Source: Coleophoma eucalyptorum
Lineage: Eukaryota; Ascomycota; Leotiomycetes; Helotiales; Dermateaceae
Assembly (NCBI GenBank): GCA_026120035.1
Contig: JALRME010000025.1
Location: 124,001-188,000 of the forward strand
DNA: 64,000 nt
Direction: 5' to 3'
A program made the position numbers and the translations under genes. Positions 48,266 through 60,540 of this stretch are shown here, in pieces. Every line of letters begins with the position of its first letter. The stretch's first letter is position 1. Under the pieces are notes generated by a model that had not been told where the DNA came from, did not search any database, and saw only the letters and a list, made by a program, of their open reading frames with translations.

Positions 48266-50204
48266 TTATTTCCCCATACCCAGCAATACCAAGTTCGCCA
48301 CGTTCATAATGGTTATAACAATCCACACCAGCACAGCAAGTGTGGCGGTAATCCAATGGTTCCGCATTTTTGTCCCCTCCTCATCCTGGATCTCCTCCTC
48401 CTCATCATCTCCATTTCTCCTTTCGGGCGAGTGCACAGTCATAAATTTGTTCCTGCAGGTGAAGTAGATAAGTGGCGCTGAGATGAAGGGTAGGGCAACG
48501 CTGAGTGCCACTTGACTACCGTTCAAAGCAGCCGACAGACCGGGACGACCCACAGCACCGGCGATGATGATACTGGGCGTAATGGAGATACTACGTGTGA
48601 TAAAACGGCGAACCCAGGGTGGGCATCGCCATCTCAATGCACCCTCACTGACCATCTGTCCTGCCATGGTGCAGACGATTCCTGCGCTAATGCCTGAAAG
48701 GAGAAGCGCGAGGGCGAAGACCGTTCCAGCGGCTGGGGCGAGACTAGACGAGAGGAGATCGTGGATACCAAAGAGATCTGCATCTGTGGCAGAGGAGTTA
48801 CCGGAGAGGGATGCGCCGGCTACGATGAGGATTGCGCTGTTAACGAATAGGGCGAATGTGAAGAGGGAAATGGCTAGTTCGGCTACGGAGTATTTCAGAC
48901 AGAAATTGATTGCCGAAAGGGAAGGGAAGTAAGGTTCTTTTTCATCGGAAGCTGCGTCATTTGCTGGGATGTGGATTCCGGCTTTCATGTCGTATTCTTT
49001 CAATCGGGGTTGTACAATACCACTTCCTAGGTACAAAGAATGCGGCATGACCGTAGCCCCGAGAATTCCGCATGCCTGGTATAAACTGCGATGGTTAGAG
49101 ATTTCCATATGTGATGGATATGTATGACTTACCCCTCAGATTTGACAATAGCAGAAGAGGGGAGGTAGCCACGGAATACCTCTCCGACAGAAGTGTCTTT
49201 GATCAACGACAACTGGATACAGAAGCATACAACAACACCGAGGACCAAGGCCATGACAAAATACTCGAAGGGACGAAGTTTATTCATGCTTGAACCATTC
49301 GAGGGATAGAACATCAAAATTAAGAAGACATCGACAATAGATATGGCGCATCCTGCGACCAATGGGATTTGTGGAATGAGAAGATTGATAGCAATTGCTG
49401 TTCCAATGACCTAGGTAATGTCAGTAGGGAAGGGACGTAGGGGCACTGATGGAAGATGGTCGAGTACATACTTCGGCAATATCGGTAGCAATAATTGCAC
49501 CTTCGGCCAAGATGTACAGCGATATGTTGAGCCATCTTGGAAGGAAAGCCCTACAAGCCTCGGCGAGATTGAGTCCGCTCACGCTACCGAGTTTGATGCA
49601 CAGGCTCTGTAAGAATATCGCAAAGATGTTCGACATCAAGACAATGAAGAGCAGTCGGAACTTGAATGTTGCTCCAGCACTAACATCAGTAGCATAGTTT
49701 CCGGGATCGATGTACGCTACAGAGATCTGGGGAAAGAATTAGTATATTTGTATGCACACGTGATGAATTTCCGTATGCGGAAATAGTTGTCATGTCACTC
49801 ACCATGAATCCAGGACCCACGAACTTGCCAAAAGTGGCAATGGTACTTCGAAGGTCGGAAGCCCAATTCTTTGGAGGCCGAGGATCTCTGACTTCATCTT
49901 CACTACCACTACCCCGGTCCTGAGCACTGTCGTGGCCATGCATTGGTTTGGGAGGCTGCATGGGACTATGCTCAGATTTTGCCCCCACCACTGCACTCTC
50001 CTTCTCTGGGGTAGTATGGTCGGTAGTCTGGCGACTTTGATTTTCAACCGAATCATCAACACCGTCAATAGCCTCTCGCCGCAACAGTCTTTTATTGGCA
50101 ATCCCATTCAAGTCCTGGCGGGTGGTGAGGTCCGCAGCGAGGGCGTTCGGCTGCTGATTTTTGCCAGTGCCCTCAGGCTCGTCAGTTCGCGACGGACAAT
50201 TCAT
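48266..50204 (-). CDS. Nramp-family divalent metal transporter
   Basis: Nramp (Smf/Pdt1-type) proteins move Mn2+ and other divalent metals with protons. Four exons (50204-49803, 49726-49472, 49410-49133 and 49085-48266; introns 49727-49802, 49411-49471 and 49086-49132) encode 584 residues. The first ~120 residues are hydrophilic and Ser/Glu/Asp-rich. About eleven hydrophobic helices follow. The canonical Asp-Pro-Gly-Asn metal motif of TM1 is present at AYIDPGNYATD, directly after the first intron. The TM6 region has GATVMPHSLYLGS, with the Met-Pro-His that binds metal in this family. An acidic EEEEIQDEEG loop lies near the C-terminus. Whether it sits in the plasma membrane or an internal membrane cannot be told. 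Confidence 0.95.
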
Positions 50205-52923
50205 GGTTTTGAGTTTACACGAGATGGAAGGTGAATTGGAGTAGGCTGGGTGTCATAATACGAAAGCTGTAGAGTAGGACGGCTTGGAAGAAACAGCAAA
50301 ATCGTGGGGAAGTGTGGAGGTAAAGTAGGCTGAACAAAAAGTGCATGACACAAGTCCCCCAGTCCACCAGGTACACATCCGTCCTTGCATGTCACCGCCC
50401 GATTACGGTTTTGCCCGGCGATGTAGATACTCGGCAGAAGTTGGGACTAGACCACCCCTGCTCTGCTGCACTTATTCCTGCTGTTGCTCCTTTTTTAGCC
50501 GAGAGCCAGCCAGCCGAGACTCTGTGGTCTTGGAGATGCGAGACAACTGCCTCTTTCCTTCCCTCTCTCTTCGTCTCTCATTTGCTCGACCTCCGGCGCG
50601 ACAGCATGAACATGGCGCGGCTCATCCTTCGAGGCGGTGCGGGTGTGTCTGCCATCCAGTGGCTCACGTCATGTTGAGGAGCCTGAATACATCCAGTCGC
50701 GTCGTTTGGCAGGATGTCGCACAGCAACTGCGATTGCTTCGGATAGTGTCGACGCCGGCAGCTCGGTGTAGTCTAGCATGCATTTGTGCGGAGGTGCGTG
50801 TACTTCGGCCCATGTCGGGATCGGATTTCTTGGAAGGCACTATTGTACCGTCATCGGTCTTTATTGGCGGCTTTCGCCTCATAAACTCATAAAGGGTTCG
50901 ATAGTTTTCGCATACTTTTCTGCCACCCGAGCCACCACTCTCCTGTCCAATTGACTTTGGGCAGATATTCTCGTCTTCACCGGCTGATGCTGTCTTAGTC
51001 TCACGTGCGAAGCCAAGCAGAAAGTGTTGTTGTTTGCTCGCTGTACAAACGGGTCGTTCCCAGCCCTGTCAGTTCTTGCATATCAACCCTGATGGGCTCT
51101 TTCTGCTGTAATTCGCCTTTGCATTTGTTACGTTACGCCTTCATGTGAGAAAACAAGATATCATCCTTGTTGGTTATCGCTTCGAGACCTTTTGCTTTTG
51201 GGTTTTGGGTCAACGTGGCGCTCACTTCGGTGGTTCTTGCCGTATTAATCGATTGCTTCGAACCTCACAGCACTTGTAGGGCTTCGGTCGAATACAGACG
51301 AGCATGAATGGCCCTATTCATTTGATTATTCATATTTCGTCAACTAATAACCGATCGGGTGCCTTGGCATTTACATTACATCCCTGACGGGTAAACTGAT
51401 GCTTTTCGTCTTTGTACTTTGCGTCCTTATCAGTGTGAGTGTATACGCATAGCCGGCTGCTAGTGCAGCATGTATGAAGTGTTCTTTGTCCAAAAATCGT
51501 CCGAAATTTCAGAATTTTGGACTGCTGCTCATTGAAAGGGAAGATTATCATAGAAGATAACCAGTCACAGCATCTCTACGTGAATCTGAAAGATTCTAAA
51601 ATGGAAGATATATACTGCACACCTACAGCTCAACGCAAATCGGGGTTCTAAAGAACTCAGCACTATTACAGATCGCATCTCTTTATTTTGTCGCTATGAG
51701 CCAAACGATGGGCTCAAATAATGTTGTTCTGGAGGAGAGGTCCCAAAGTCTTACACCGGGTGATCATGGATACGTAACCTCGGCTATTTATACTTGCGTC
51801 TAGGAAATTAGGCCCAGAACAGGCTGGATTGGTTACTAAGTTCCCATACATCATTACTTTATCTCTTTTGTCTGTAATGTCAATATTTCAAGCTAATGCT
51901 GATTTGCACATTTCTTTATGCATCGTCACCTCCTTTATTCGATTTCAAGAACTTGATGTTCGCTAAACCTAAATATGGGTGATACTTCCTTTGTCTCGAT
52001 TTTACCCATATGGGAGTTTCTATTGAGCTCCTATTATTGGTGTTATTTAGTCAAGTACTTCCTTATCCCACCGGTGAACGTTGTGTCTTGTGGGCCATCT
52101 GATATTAAGTACACCAAAATAGCAGACCTCCGAACGAATCTAGCTGCTAAGTCGATCGCTTTCACGATCTCTACCATTAAGGTGACCTAGGACGACAAGA
52201 CCTAAGATTCTCGAATAAATTCGGTGATTCCTTTCTTATAGCAGATGATGGTCTGTGAAAATATCTACCAGTATTCTACTTTTTATATCTACTTGCTAGA
52301 ACAAGATATCTCCGTGGTGATTGTTTATTCAATGATCTAGTGATTCTACAGTAGCTTGAGCTTTGTCCTTTGAAGTGGTTTCAAACGACTTTGCATCATA
52401 TGGACCTTTGATTGTCTTAAGACATAATTCAGCGTCTTGAGAGAGTATTGGAATTTGAACGATTATTACTCCTGTAAGAAACTGAGACCGAAAGAGTAAA
52501 ATAACACCTCTTTGCCCATAAGATTCAGATTGGATTGTCTGTTGATCCTTCTGATGGTTTTGTTGGAGAAATCTCTTCGTTGTTGCGCTGAACCTGGATA
52601 GAATGTCTCTACGACAACTCACTTTTGAATCGAAACCACATCCATCACACTCCTTGTAAGAGCCCACTCTCCTACTTCACGTAATTCCTTGCTCTCAAAG
52701 TACATACTTCTTCATCTGCTTCTCCGATATCTCACCACAACGCATCTGGCCTTTGATAGCAACCTCATATTAGTCTCGGTTGTGCCATCGTTTCCTGTCG
52801 AGAAGTGCTCGATGTCTTTCACAAGAGAACACTGGGCTCCCAAAAACGCCTTTCTTTTCGCTCAGTCTTCCCCAACTACCTCTTTCGCAACACCATCCAA
52901 CAGACCACACTTCTGTCATCAGA
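50205..52923. other. Intergenic region, divergent Nramp / urea carboxylase
   Basis: This 2.7-kb stretch between divergent start codons holds no supported gene. In particular, no amidase or allophanate hydrolase catalytic sequence was seen upstream of the carboxylase. Two GATA-factor-like sites lie close together at 51545-51560 (TTATCA and AGATAA), and a TGATAG at 52754-52759 is about 165 bp from the carboxylase ATG. The last ~170 bp before that ATG are pyrimidine-rich, like a 5' leader. Confidence 0.5.
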
Positions 52924-55900
52924 ATGGTGTTTTGGAACTCCTTCAGAATGAACATTCAGCCAAAGACTATCAAGCTAGCAGTCGTTGCTGAGCATCTCTC
53001 GGGAGAGCCGTTGAACTATCAACTCTTGAACATCGGTGCTACTTTGTCTAGCGAGACGAAGACCGCACCCAAGTATCATCTCTTCGAGCTTAATGGCGAT
53101 CCAAAGCTTCGAGTCAGTAGAGCAGGTTTGGTGAAGACTTTCCCAAGTGGTACACCTGGATTTGCTATCAATATTGAGATCTGGGACATTCCAGCACAGG
53201 AATGGGACAAGCTCTCAGCCATGACTGCACGGCCTATTCATGTCGGTGCCGTTGAGCTATCTGATGGAACCACTGTCGGTGGATTTATCTGCCAACATCT
53301 TGCGCCACAATACATGAAGTCTGACATCTCATCTTCAGGCGGATGGAAGGCATTCCAGATGAACAAATTGCGCCCGCAGCTGGAAGTAAATCCAGAGGCT
53401 GTATCTACTGATCTTGTTTTCAAGAAGATCCTCATCGCTAATCGAGGTGAGATTGCTGTGCGTATTGCTTCGACTCTAAAAAAGCAGGGATATCACACCA
53501 TTGCCATATTCTCCGAAGAGGATAGGCACACTCAACATGTGAAGGTTGCTGATACCTCTTTTCTTTTGGATGGCGATACCGTCTCCACAACCTATCTCGA
53601 CCAAACTCAAATAATCAAGATTGCACAAAAGAACAAAGCCGATGCCATAATTCCCGGCTATGGCTTCCTCGCCGAAAACGCTGACTTCGCCGAAGTATGT
53701 GATTTGGCCGGGATCACCTGGATTGGACCAACTCCTTCTCAAATGCGAGCTTTGGGACTTAAGCACGTTGCACGAGCAATTGCACAGACTTGTAATGTCC
53801 CAGTCGTTCCCGGTAGTCCCGTTTTGAAGGACGTTTCCCATGCCGTGGATCAAGCGATGAAGATTGGATTTCCGGTAATGCTGAAGAGTACGGCTGGAGG
53901 CGGTGGAATTGGCTTGCAGAAGTGTGAGACGGAGAAAGAACTGCGGGCCGCTTTCGGTTCTGTCAAGCACTCTGGGCAATCCTACTTCAAGAGTGACAAG
54001 GTAATAAAGCGCAGCAACTTGAACCACTCCCATATTGTGATTCAAGCTGACAGATTCTAATAGATCTTCCTTGAGTGTCTTATCGAAGATGCGAGACATA
54101 TTGAAGTGCAGATCATTGGTGATGGTATGGGTGCTATCAAGACCCTGGGGACTAGGGACTGTTCTCTGCAACGTAGACATCAGAAGGTCATCGAAGAGGG
54201 TCCAGCATGCTTTGTCCCCGAAAAAGTCCTCAAGCAGATGTGTGAGGCAGCTATCCGCATCGCTGCATATGTCAAGTATCGAAATGTCGGTACGGTAGAG
54301 TTCATCTATGATCGAACTTCCTCAAAGTTTTACTTTCTCGAAGTCAACACTAGGCTGCAAGTTGAACATCCCGTAACTGAGATGACTTCTGGCTACGATC
54401 TTGTTGAGGCAATGGTGAAGGTTGCTGCCTGCGAGAAGTCCAGCCTCCCCTTCTTTATCAAAGACGAGGTACTTCCAACCCTCGGACATTCCATTGAGGT
54501 CCGAATTTATGCAGAGAACCCAGTTCTGGATTTCCAGCCTTCTAATGGTGATATTATCACTGTTGAATTCCCGAAAGATGTCAGAGTGGACACATGGATC
54601 GAGCCTGGAACCAACATCAGCTCGAGTTTTGATCCATTGCTCGCAAAGTTAATCGTGAAGGGAGATACTCGCGAGGTAGCTGTTGAGCGTTTGATTAAGG
54701 CTTTGGGTGAAACTTCCATTTGGGGCATTCAAACAAACCTGGAATACTTGAAGGTAGTTGTGAAGGATTCTATGTTCACATACGGAGACTACTCGACATG
54801 CTCTCTGCAAGATGGGGATTTTCAACTTTACCAACCGGCAATTCAAGTCATTGAACCTGGTTCTTCAACTACTATTCAGGATTACCCAGGCCGACTTGGC
54901 TGGTGGCACATCGGTATTCCTCCTTCAGGTCCCATGGATGATTTATCCTTTTGTCTCGCCAACAGAATACTCCGCAATGATCCCCGTAGTGCTGGTTTGG
55001 AGTGTACCTTCAACGGACCGAGCTTGAAGTTCCTCTGCGCAACCACTGTCGCTGTTGTTGGACCTCCAGCTGATTTCCGCATTGATAACAAGCCAAAGCC
55101 TCTGTCAACTGCCATCCTTGTTCATCCTCATCAGACTCTCACCCTCTCTGCTCCTACCCAGGGTGCTCGAATGTACATTGCTATTAAGGGCGGAATTCAA
55201 GTACCATTAGACCACTACAGCCGCTCAACATTTACGCTTGGTCAAATGGGTGGTATGTATGGCCGAGAGTTGCGTACCGGCGACATAATGCCTATTTTGA
55301 AGTCTGGAGCCTGTGAAATCCCTGGGATTCCAGTTCCAGTGCCTGTCATCAGCTACGAGGGACCTTGGATCTTGAGAGTTATGGCTGGGCCTCATGGATA
55401 CCCGGACTATTTCGAGAAATCCTCCTGGTATCGTTTCTTTGAAGAGCCGTGGAAGGTTCACTACAATAGCAACCGAGTTGGGCTTCGACTTATTGGCCCC
55501 AAGCCAGTCTGGGCTCGCACAGATGGTGGAGATGCAGGCCTTCATCCTTCGAACATTCATGACAGCCCATACGCCATTGGTTCTATCAGCTTCACTGGAG
55601 ATGAAGCTATCATCCTGACATGTGATGGCCCCAGTCTTGGTGGTTTTGTCGTCTTTGCAACTGTCATCGTGTCCGAACTTTGGAAGTTAGGACAGATGAA
55701 GCCAGGAGATGATGTAAGACTCTGCCCTGTCCCTGCTTCAAAAGCTATCCAGTTGCGCAGCTCTATGTGCGATGCCATCGCTGATCTAACTCCCAATTCT
55801 GGACATCCAACTGTGCCAGCTGTTTGTGATCCTATCGTCGGTACGATCATGGAGTATGGCCGCTACATCATTGTTCGTCAAGCTGGCGATCGGAATATGC

Positions 55901-57081
55901 TTCTCGAGTTTGGCAAGAACAAATTTGACTTGGAAACCAGCTTCCATATTCACGCCCTTGTGACGAAGATTCATGATAAAGAATTGATTGCTCTTTCAGA
56001 AACAACTCCTGGTGTACGCTCCCTCCTTGTTGAGTATGATCCAGAAGTTATGCCCGAAGACGTTCTGGAGATCTTGAGAGCTGTCGAGCAGTCCTTGGGC
56101 CCTACCTTGCCGAGGAAGGTCAATTGTCGATACATTGAAATGCCAATCGTCTTCGATCACCCAACTACCCTTGCTGCCATTGAGCGCTACACGAATACGA
56201 TCCGCTCGGATGCGCCATACCTCCCCAGCAACGTGGAGTTCTTGCAGAAGATTAATGGCCTTCCACAATACACACGCGTATTCAGTTCCATTCTCAAGAG
56301 TACATTTCTCGTCTTAGGTCTTGGTGATGTTTTCTGTGGTTCTCCCTGTGCAGTCCCTCTCGATCCCCGCCATCGACTCTTCGGCACCAAATACTCACCA
56401 AACCGTTCATTCACTCCAGAAGGTACTGTTGGTATTGGCGGACAGTATATGTGCATTTACGGCAATGACTCCCCAGGCGGTTATCAACTCGTTGGCAGAA
56501 CTCTCCCAATCTTCGACCGCTTCACCACCGACAGGAAGTGGCTCTTCAACATCTTCGACCAAATCAACTTCTACATGGTTCCCGAAGAGACGCTCGATGC
56601 AGCTCGTGCGGCGCGCGACCAGAGTTTGATCCGCATCTATAGAGACGAGCTAAACCTTGATGAATACGAGGCTCTGGTCAAGCAGACATCCAAGGAAGTC
56701 GAAATCATGAAGGAACAACGCATGAACCATTTGAACGAAATGGGTCTCCTCGAGAAGTTGACTGCACCCTACCAGCCTATTGAGAAGGCCGCTACCTCTG
56801 CGACAACCGATCTTGTACGATCCTCTTCAAAGCTCCTTAAGAAACTCCACAGGGCTGACTACGAGCTTAAAGCTGCCGTTGCCGGCAAATGCTGGAAGCT
56901 ATCCGTGCGGTTGAACGAGAAGGTCAACGTTGGTGACGAGATTGCTTGTCTCGAAGCTATGAAGATGGAGATTCGTATCCTAGCGCCCATCAAAGGAAGA
57001 GTCATCAGCTTCTCTGCTGAAATTGGCCAGAATGTGGAGATTGGTGCGCTTGTAGCTATCATTCGCCCAAGCAGGCGATGA
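52924..57081 (+). CDS. Urea carboxylase lacking the amidase domain (urea amidolyase derivative)
   Basis: Biotin-dependent carboxylation of urea to allophanate is the expected reaction. Two exons (52924-54000 and 54064-57081) encode 1364 residues. Domains in order: the allophanate hydrolase C-terminal fold (residues ~10-150; AVVAEHLSGEPLNYQLL); biotin carboxylase (from ~166; ANRGEIAVRI, ATP-grasp STAGGGGIGL, then FYFLEVNTRLQVEHPVTE); the carboxyltransferase halves AHS2/KipA (from ~614; PGSSTTIQDYPGRLGWWHIGIPPSGPMDD) and AHS1/KipI (PGVRSLLVEYDP); and the biotinyl domain with EAMKMEI near residue 1323. Full fungal urea amidolyase is ~1830 residues with an amidase first. Here the first ATG (MVFWNSF) falls directly before the hydrolase C-terminal domain, so the ~470-residue amidase is missing. 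The open frame extends upstream only without an ATG. Confidence 0.93.
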
Positions 57082-58135
57082 TTGGGAGGTTGAATAGTAA
57101 ATGGTATGCCTTTCCTTGGTTCGGGGGAGAGGTTTGCATAGATTTCGCGGTAAGGAATGTCTCAGGGCGTACGATAGGGCACTTGGTTCATGAGCATACC
57201 GTCTTTCACAGAATAGAATAGAATAGAATAGGATCAGACAAAAGCGCATCTTGTTTACACACTTCGACCTTCCTTCCATATGCTTAGTGAAACGAGTGAC
57301 TTCTACGAGCCAGTCTGATTCCCAATCAGGGGCTTCAACTCAGGAGCCATCCTTGATGGCTCATGGCATTGTCCAATCGAATTGTTACTGATCCAAACCC
57401 TGAGACTAACGACTAGCCATCGGGTGCAGCGGGACGATGCGAAAAGGAAGTCTAGCGAGCATGTATGGGATGACAGCGACTACAGCAACGGCTAAGAAAG
57501 TTTAGGTGGTTGCGGGCATGCAATTGAAGAAAGTCCGCCGTCATCATTTTACAGGATACTCTGTACATTCATTCCGACGACGAGAAGTCATCGTATCTTA
57601 CCCATAGCCACTGGGCCACAAGCTAGATCAAAGCAGCTACTACCGAACTCTTCTCCGTGGCACGGTATGGATCGATATACATACTCAAGTCCCAAAAAAC
57701 GAAACAAGCAGCTTAAAGAAGATTTACGCAAACAGACCTCGTAATTAAATACTGCCCATGCGGGCCAAATAAGCAGCAAGCAAAAGCTTAGGGCAGCAAA
57801 GAAAGTTGGGTATCAAAGTATAATCATTTTCTCGATCTACTCAGCGCAAACACAACCTACAAAGTGCATTCCACACCAGCAGGGTAAGAGAAGCGAAACT
57901 CGTTCTACCACAATCCTCGTGGAGAACGATTTGATAAAAGGTCTCGCACTATCATCCCAGCATACGATACCTAGGAGATACAAGCCTGTCCAACCGTCCA
58001 TGCAACGCCAAAATGCCAAATAAATCACGCAAGACTTCTTCTTCTTCCTTCGCTAGATCTCGCGAATTTCCTCACCCCTTGGCGCCTACAATATGCTTCC
58101 ATCCGTTAAGAAACGACAAACTTTCTGCTTCCATT
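57082..58135. other. Convergent intergenic region, urea carboxylase / TAF4
   Basis: This 1.05-kb interval between two 3' ends holds no supported gene. It contains four tandem GAATA units at 57211-57230. Confidence 0.5.
57211..57230. repeat. GAATA microsatellite, four units
   Basis: Four exact GAATA pentamers in tandem are visible in the 3' flank of the urea carboxylase gene. Confidence 0.85.
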
Positions 58136-60101
58136 TCACTTTGGCTGAGAGTCATCAAGCAGTGCGTAGGCCATTTGCAATGCTCGCTTTTCTTTGCCAT
58201 CGTCCTCTAGAACGGTGATCCAATCTCGGAGTTGAATATTCTTACCCTTCTCATGATCTTCTCGCCATGTGCCAAGTCGACGAGCTCCCTCGCTAGTCAA
58301 CTTTTCTGGTGCAGCAGGTACTCCCCCTCCTGGAGTGCCAGGCAGGCCTTGTGTCATGATCTTCGCTGGTGTGCTTGCACCGCTTCCACCACCTGCTCCG
58401 CCTGTCATCCAGCTGTACTTCTTCTTCTTTCCGAAAAGACCTCCTCCACCACCCAAGAACTTGGAACTCGTTGCATTTGCACTTTCGTGGCTTGCTGCTT
58501 CATTGATCTTGGCTTCTTGTTTCTTCTTCTGCTCTTTCTTGGTACTGGGTTTCTCATTTGGCTCAGGAGCAATAGACCCAGGCGTACCTGGCGCAACCGA
58601 GCCTTGTCGTGGTGTGCCATCTGGGTTTGTACGAGCTTGACGTTTACGAAGTCGTGCTTCTTCAAAGTCACGTTCCTTTGCAGCCGAGGCACGTAGTGCA
58701 TTGACAACTTCATTACCAAACTTGATGGGTGCAGCAGGAGCCTTTACTTTTTCTGATACGGGGGTTGGAAGGAGATTTGCAGAAGATAGAGAGCCTTAAG
58801 CATGTTAGCAAGAAGAAAAATAAAGAAAAAAAGTGCCTCATACGCTTGAGAGTGTTTGTTTGTTGGCTGTCAGCACTCTCCCAAGCACTACGCCCGGTAT
58901 CTTCGAGTATCAAGCTGCTGTTTGCGGCATGCACTGGTGCCGCTGCATCAGCCCATTCTGCAGGCACAATTCCATGTGAGCCTGTTTGTCGACCTTTTGT
59001 AAGTCTTACTGCATCCTCCAATAATAATCGCAATCGATGTTTTGTCGCAATTGACAGTAGAGCAAGCTGGTCCACGAGGAAAGAGTCTTCAGGAACAAAT
59101 ACTCCATACGTCTCAACCAGCGCACCATCAGGACCAGTTTTGGTCTTGATATTGACCGTCTTATCGAATTGATCTGGCAATTTCATGTGGCCCATAGAAC
59201 CTTTCATGTCTGTATTCAGGACTAGACCATTCTCTCGCGCAATCGTTGCTGCCTTTTTGTGTACCATGGCCACTTGTAGAAACGGATTGTTCAGCTCTCT
59301 TGATCTTGAAACCGCAATATCCTTTGCTGCTTTCTGCCATGCCGCGTCTGCCGCTTCTTGCTCAAACTTCTCTTGCGATTTGTCGCCAATAGACTCGTTG
59401 GTGTTCGCCGGACCCGCGCCGTAAAAGGAGCTCTCGGTGCCTGGAGGAAATTGAGTGAAGCTGTGGCTAGCAGATATGGTACCAGATTGAGACCCGGAAA
59501 CCTGAGAGTTGAAAGACGTATTGTAAAGCTGAAATGTATATTGCTCCTCTTCTCGAAGATCGATACCAGTGCCACCCAGCACATCCATCATATCAGCTCC
59601 ATCTTCCTTCTTCTCCATCTGGGGCTTCGAGGGCGGACCCATTGCGCCGGTACCCTGCGGGCCCTGCTGGGGAGGCATCATGTAGTTGAAGTTCTGCTGG
59701 CCTTGCTGAGGTGTAAATCCATTTTGAGGTGTTGAAGGGGCAGCATTCGGAGTTTGAGGGGTGGGAGTTGAGGGAGGTTGTGTATGATTCAAGGTTGGAG
59801 TGGTATTTCCATTTGAGTATGGCGTATTGTAGACGTTTGGAGGCAGTTGTATGTTCTGAAAGTGGGGACTTGCCGTCGCAGATGGAGGACCAGATGCGCC
59901 AGGACTCATGGTGTATGGTGATTGAACGTATGGTGACCCTGGTTGTGAGGGTGGGTTTGGTGATAGCCTCTGCCGCTTATTAGGATTAGGAGGGAGGGTG
60001 AATTGGGAAGGTGTTCCTGGAGATGTCGCAGACTGGGGAGGGGAGAAGGGACGCTGCGGCATCGGGAACTGCTGCGCTGGTGGTGGTTGTGGTTGCGCCA
60101 T
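58136..60101 (-). CDS. TAF4: TFIID subunit TAF4
   Basis: TAF4 is a histone-fold subunit of the general transcription factor TFIID in the nucleus and pairs with TAF12. Two exons (60101-58844 and 58794-58136, intron 58795-58843) encode 638 residues. The first ~190 residues are Pro/Gln/Ser/Asn-rich and disordered. The TAF4 domain starts near residue 200 (LREEEQYTFQLYNTS) and contains VDQLALLSIATKHRLRLLLEDAVRLTKGR, a histone-fold-like helix-loop-helix. The conserved C-terminal region ends with REDHEKGKNIQLRDWITVLEDDGKEKRALQMAYALL. The start is the ATG of MAQPQPPP; the frame extends upstream only without an ATG. It is divergent from YSH1. Confidence 0.92.
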
Positions 60102-60540
60102 GATGGCAATGGACGTCAATATGGACTGTCAAAATCCCCTTCTTCACAGCGCAGGCGCGACGCCCGCCTCAATCCACACAGCTTGACCCATACGCAATCC
60201 AAACGCTCCCAACGAAGCCAGAGAGTATGCGCAAGTATATGCCGTACTGGTAAGCTGTGTTAGTCGTCTGTGTCGAGAGATATGGTTTCGTCGTGGATGA
60301 GCATGCATTCATGATGAATCCGAGCTTGAGATTCTTAGGCTGCGTCTCAAGCACGTGACCCAGACGCGAACGCGCTTAAAATAGTTTAGACATAACATTG
60401 CATTGTTCAAGGACAGCACCGCATCAATAGTCTAGATTCTTAAATCAGACATACGGCGGCTATCGAGATGTGAGCGACTTGTTATTGACTTATACATCTA
60501 GGAAACCGCAAAGCCCCTTTCCTTGAAGCAAGTCGCAATC
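60102..60540. promoter_or_regulatory. Shared TAF4 / YSH1 promoter with CACGTG element
   Basis: These 439 bp between divergent ATGs contain GCACGTGACC at 60351-60360. That is about 250 bp from the TAF4 start and 185 bp from the YSH1 start, and it matches the SPT20 element in its core and ACC flank. No gene is present. Confidence 0.45.

Noticed and set aside
49767..49784. 7-bp hairpin (ATTTCCG / CGGAAAT) inside the first intron of the Nramp gene
   Set aside because: Too short to stand out from chance, and no known metal-responsive motif was recognised. The hairpin is on both strands equally.
52329..52667. 112-codon minus-strand frame with CDGCGF
   Set aside because: It has no ATG anywhere in the frame and no recognised domain.
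52780..52923. Extended N-terminus of the urea carboxylase beginning near 52780, with Arg-rich, presequence-like residues
   Set aside because: The frame there has no ATG (it would start at TTG), and the DNA is pyrimidine-rich like a 5' leader. The first ATG is 52924.
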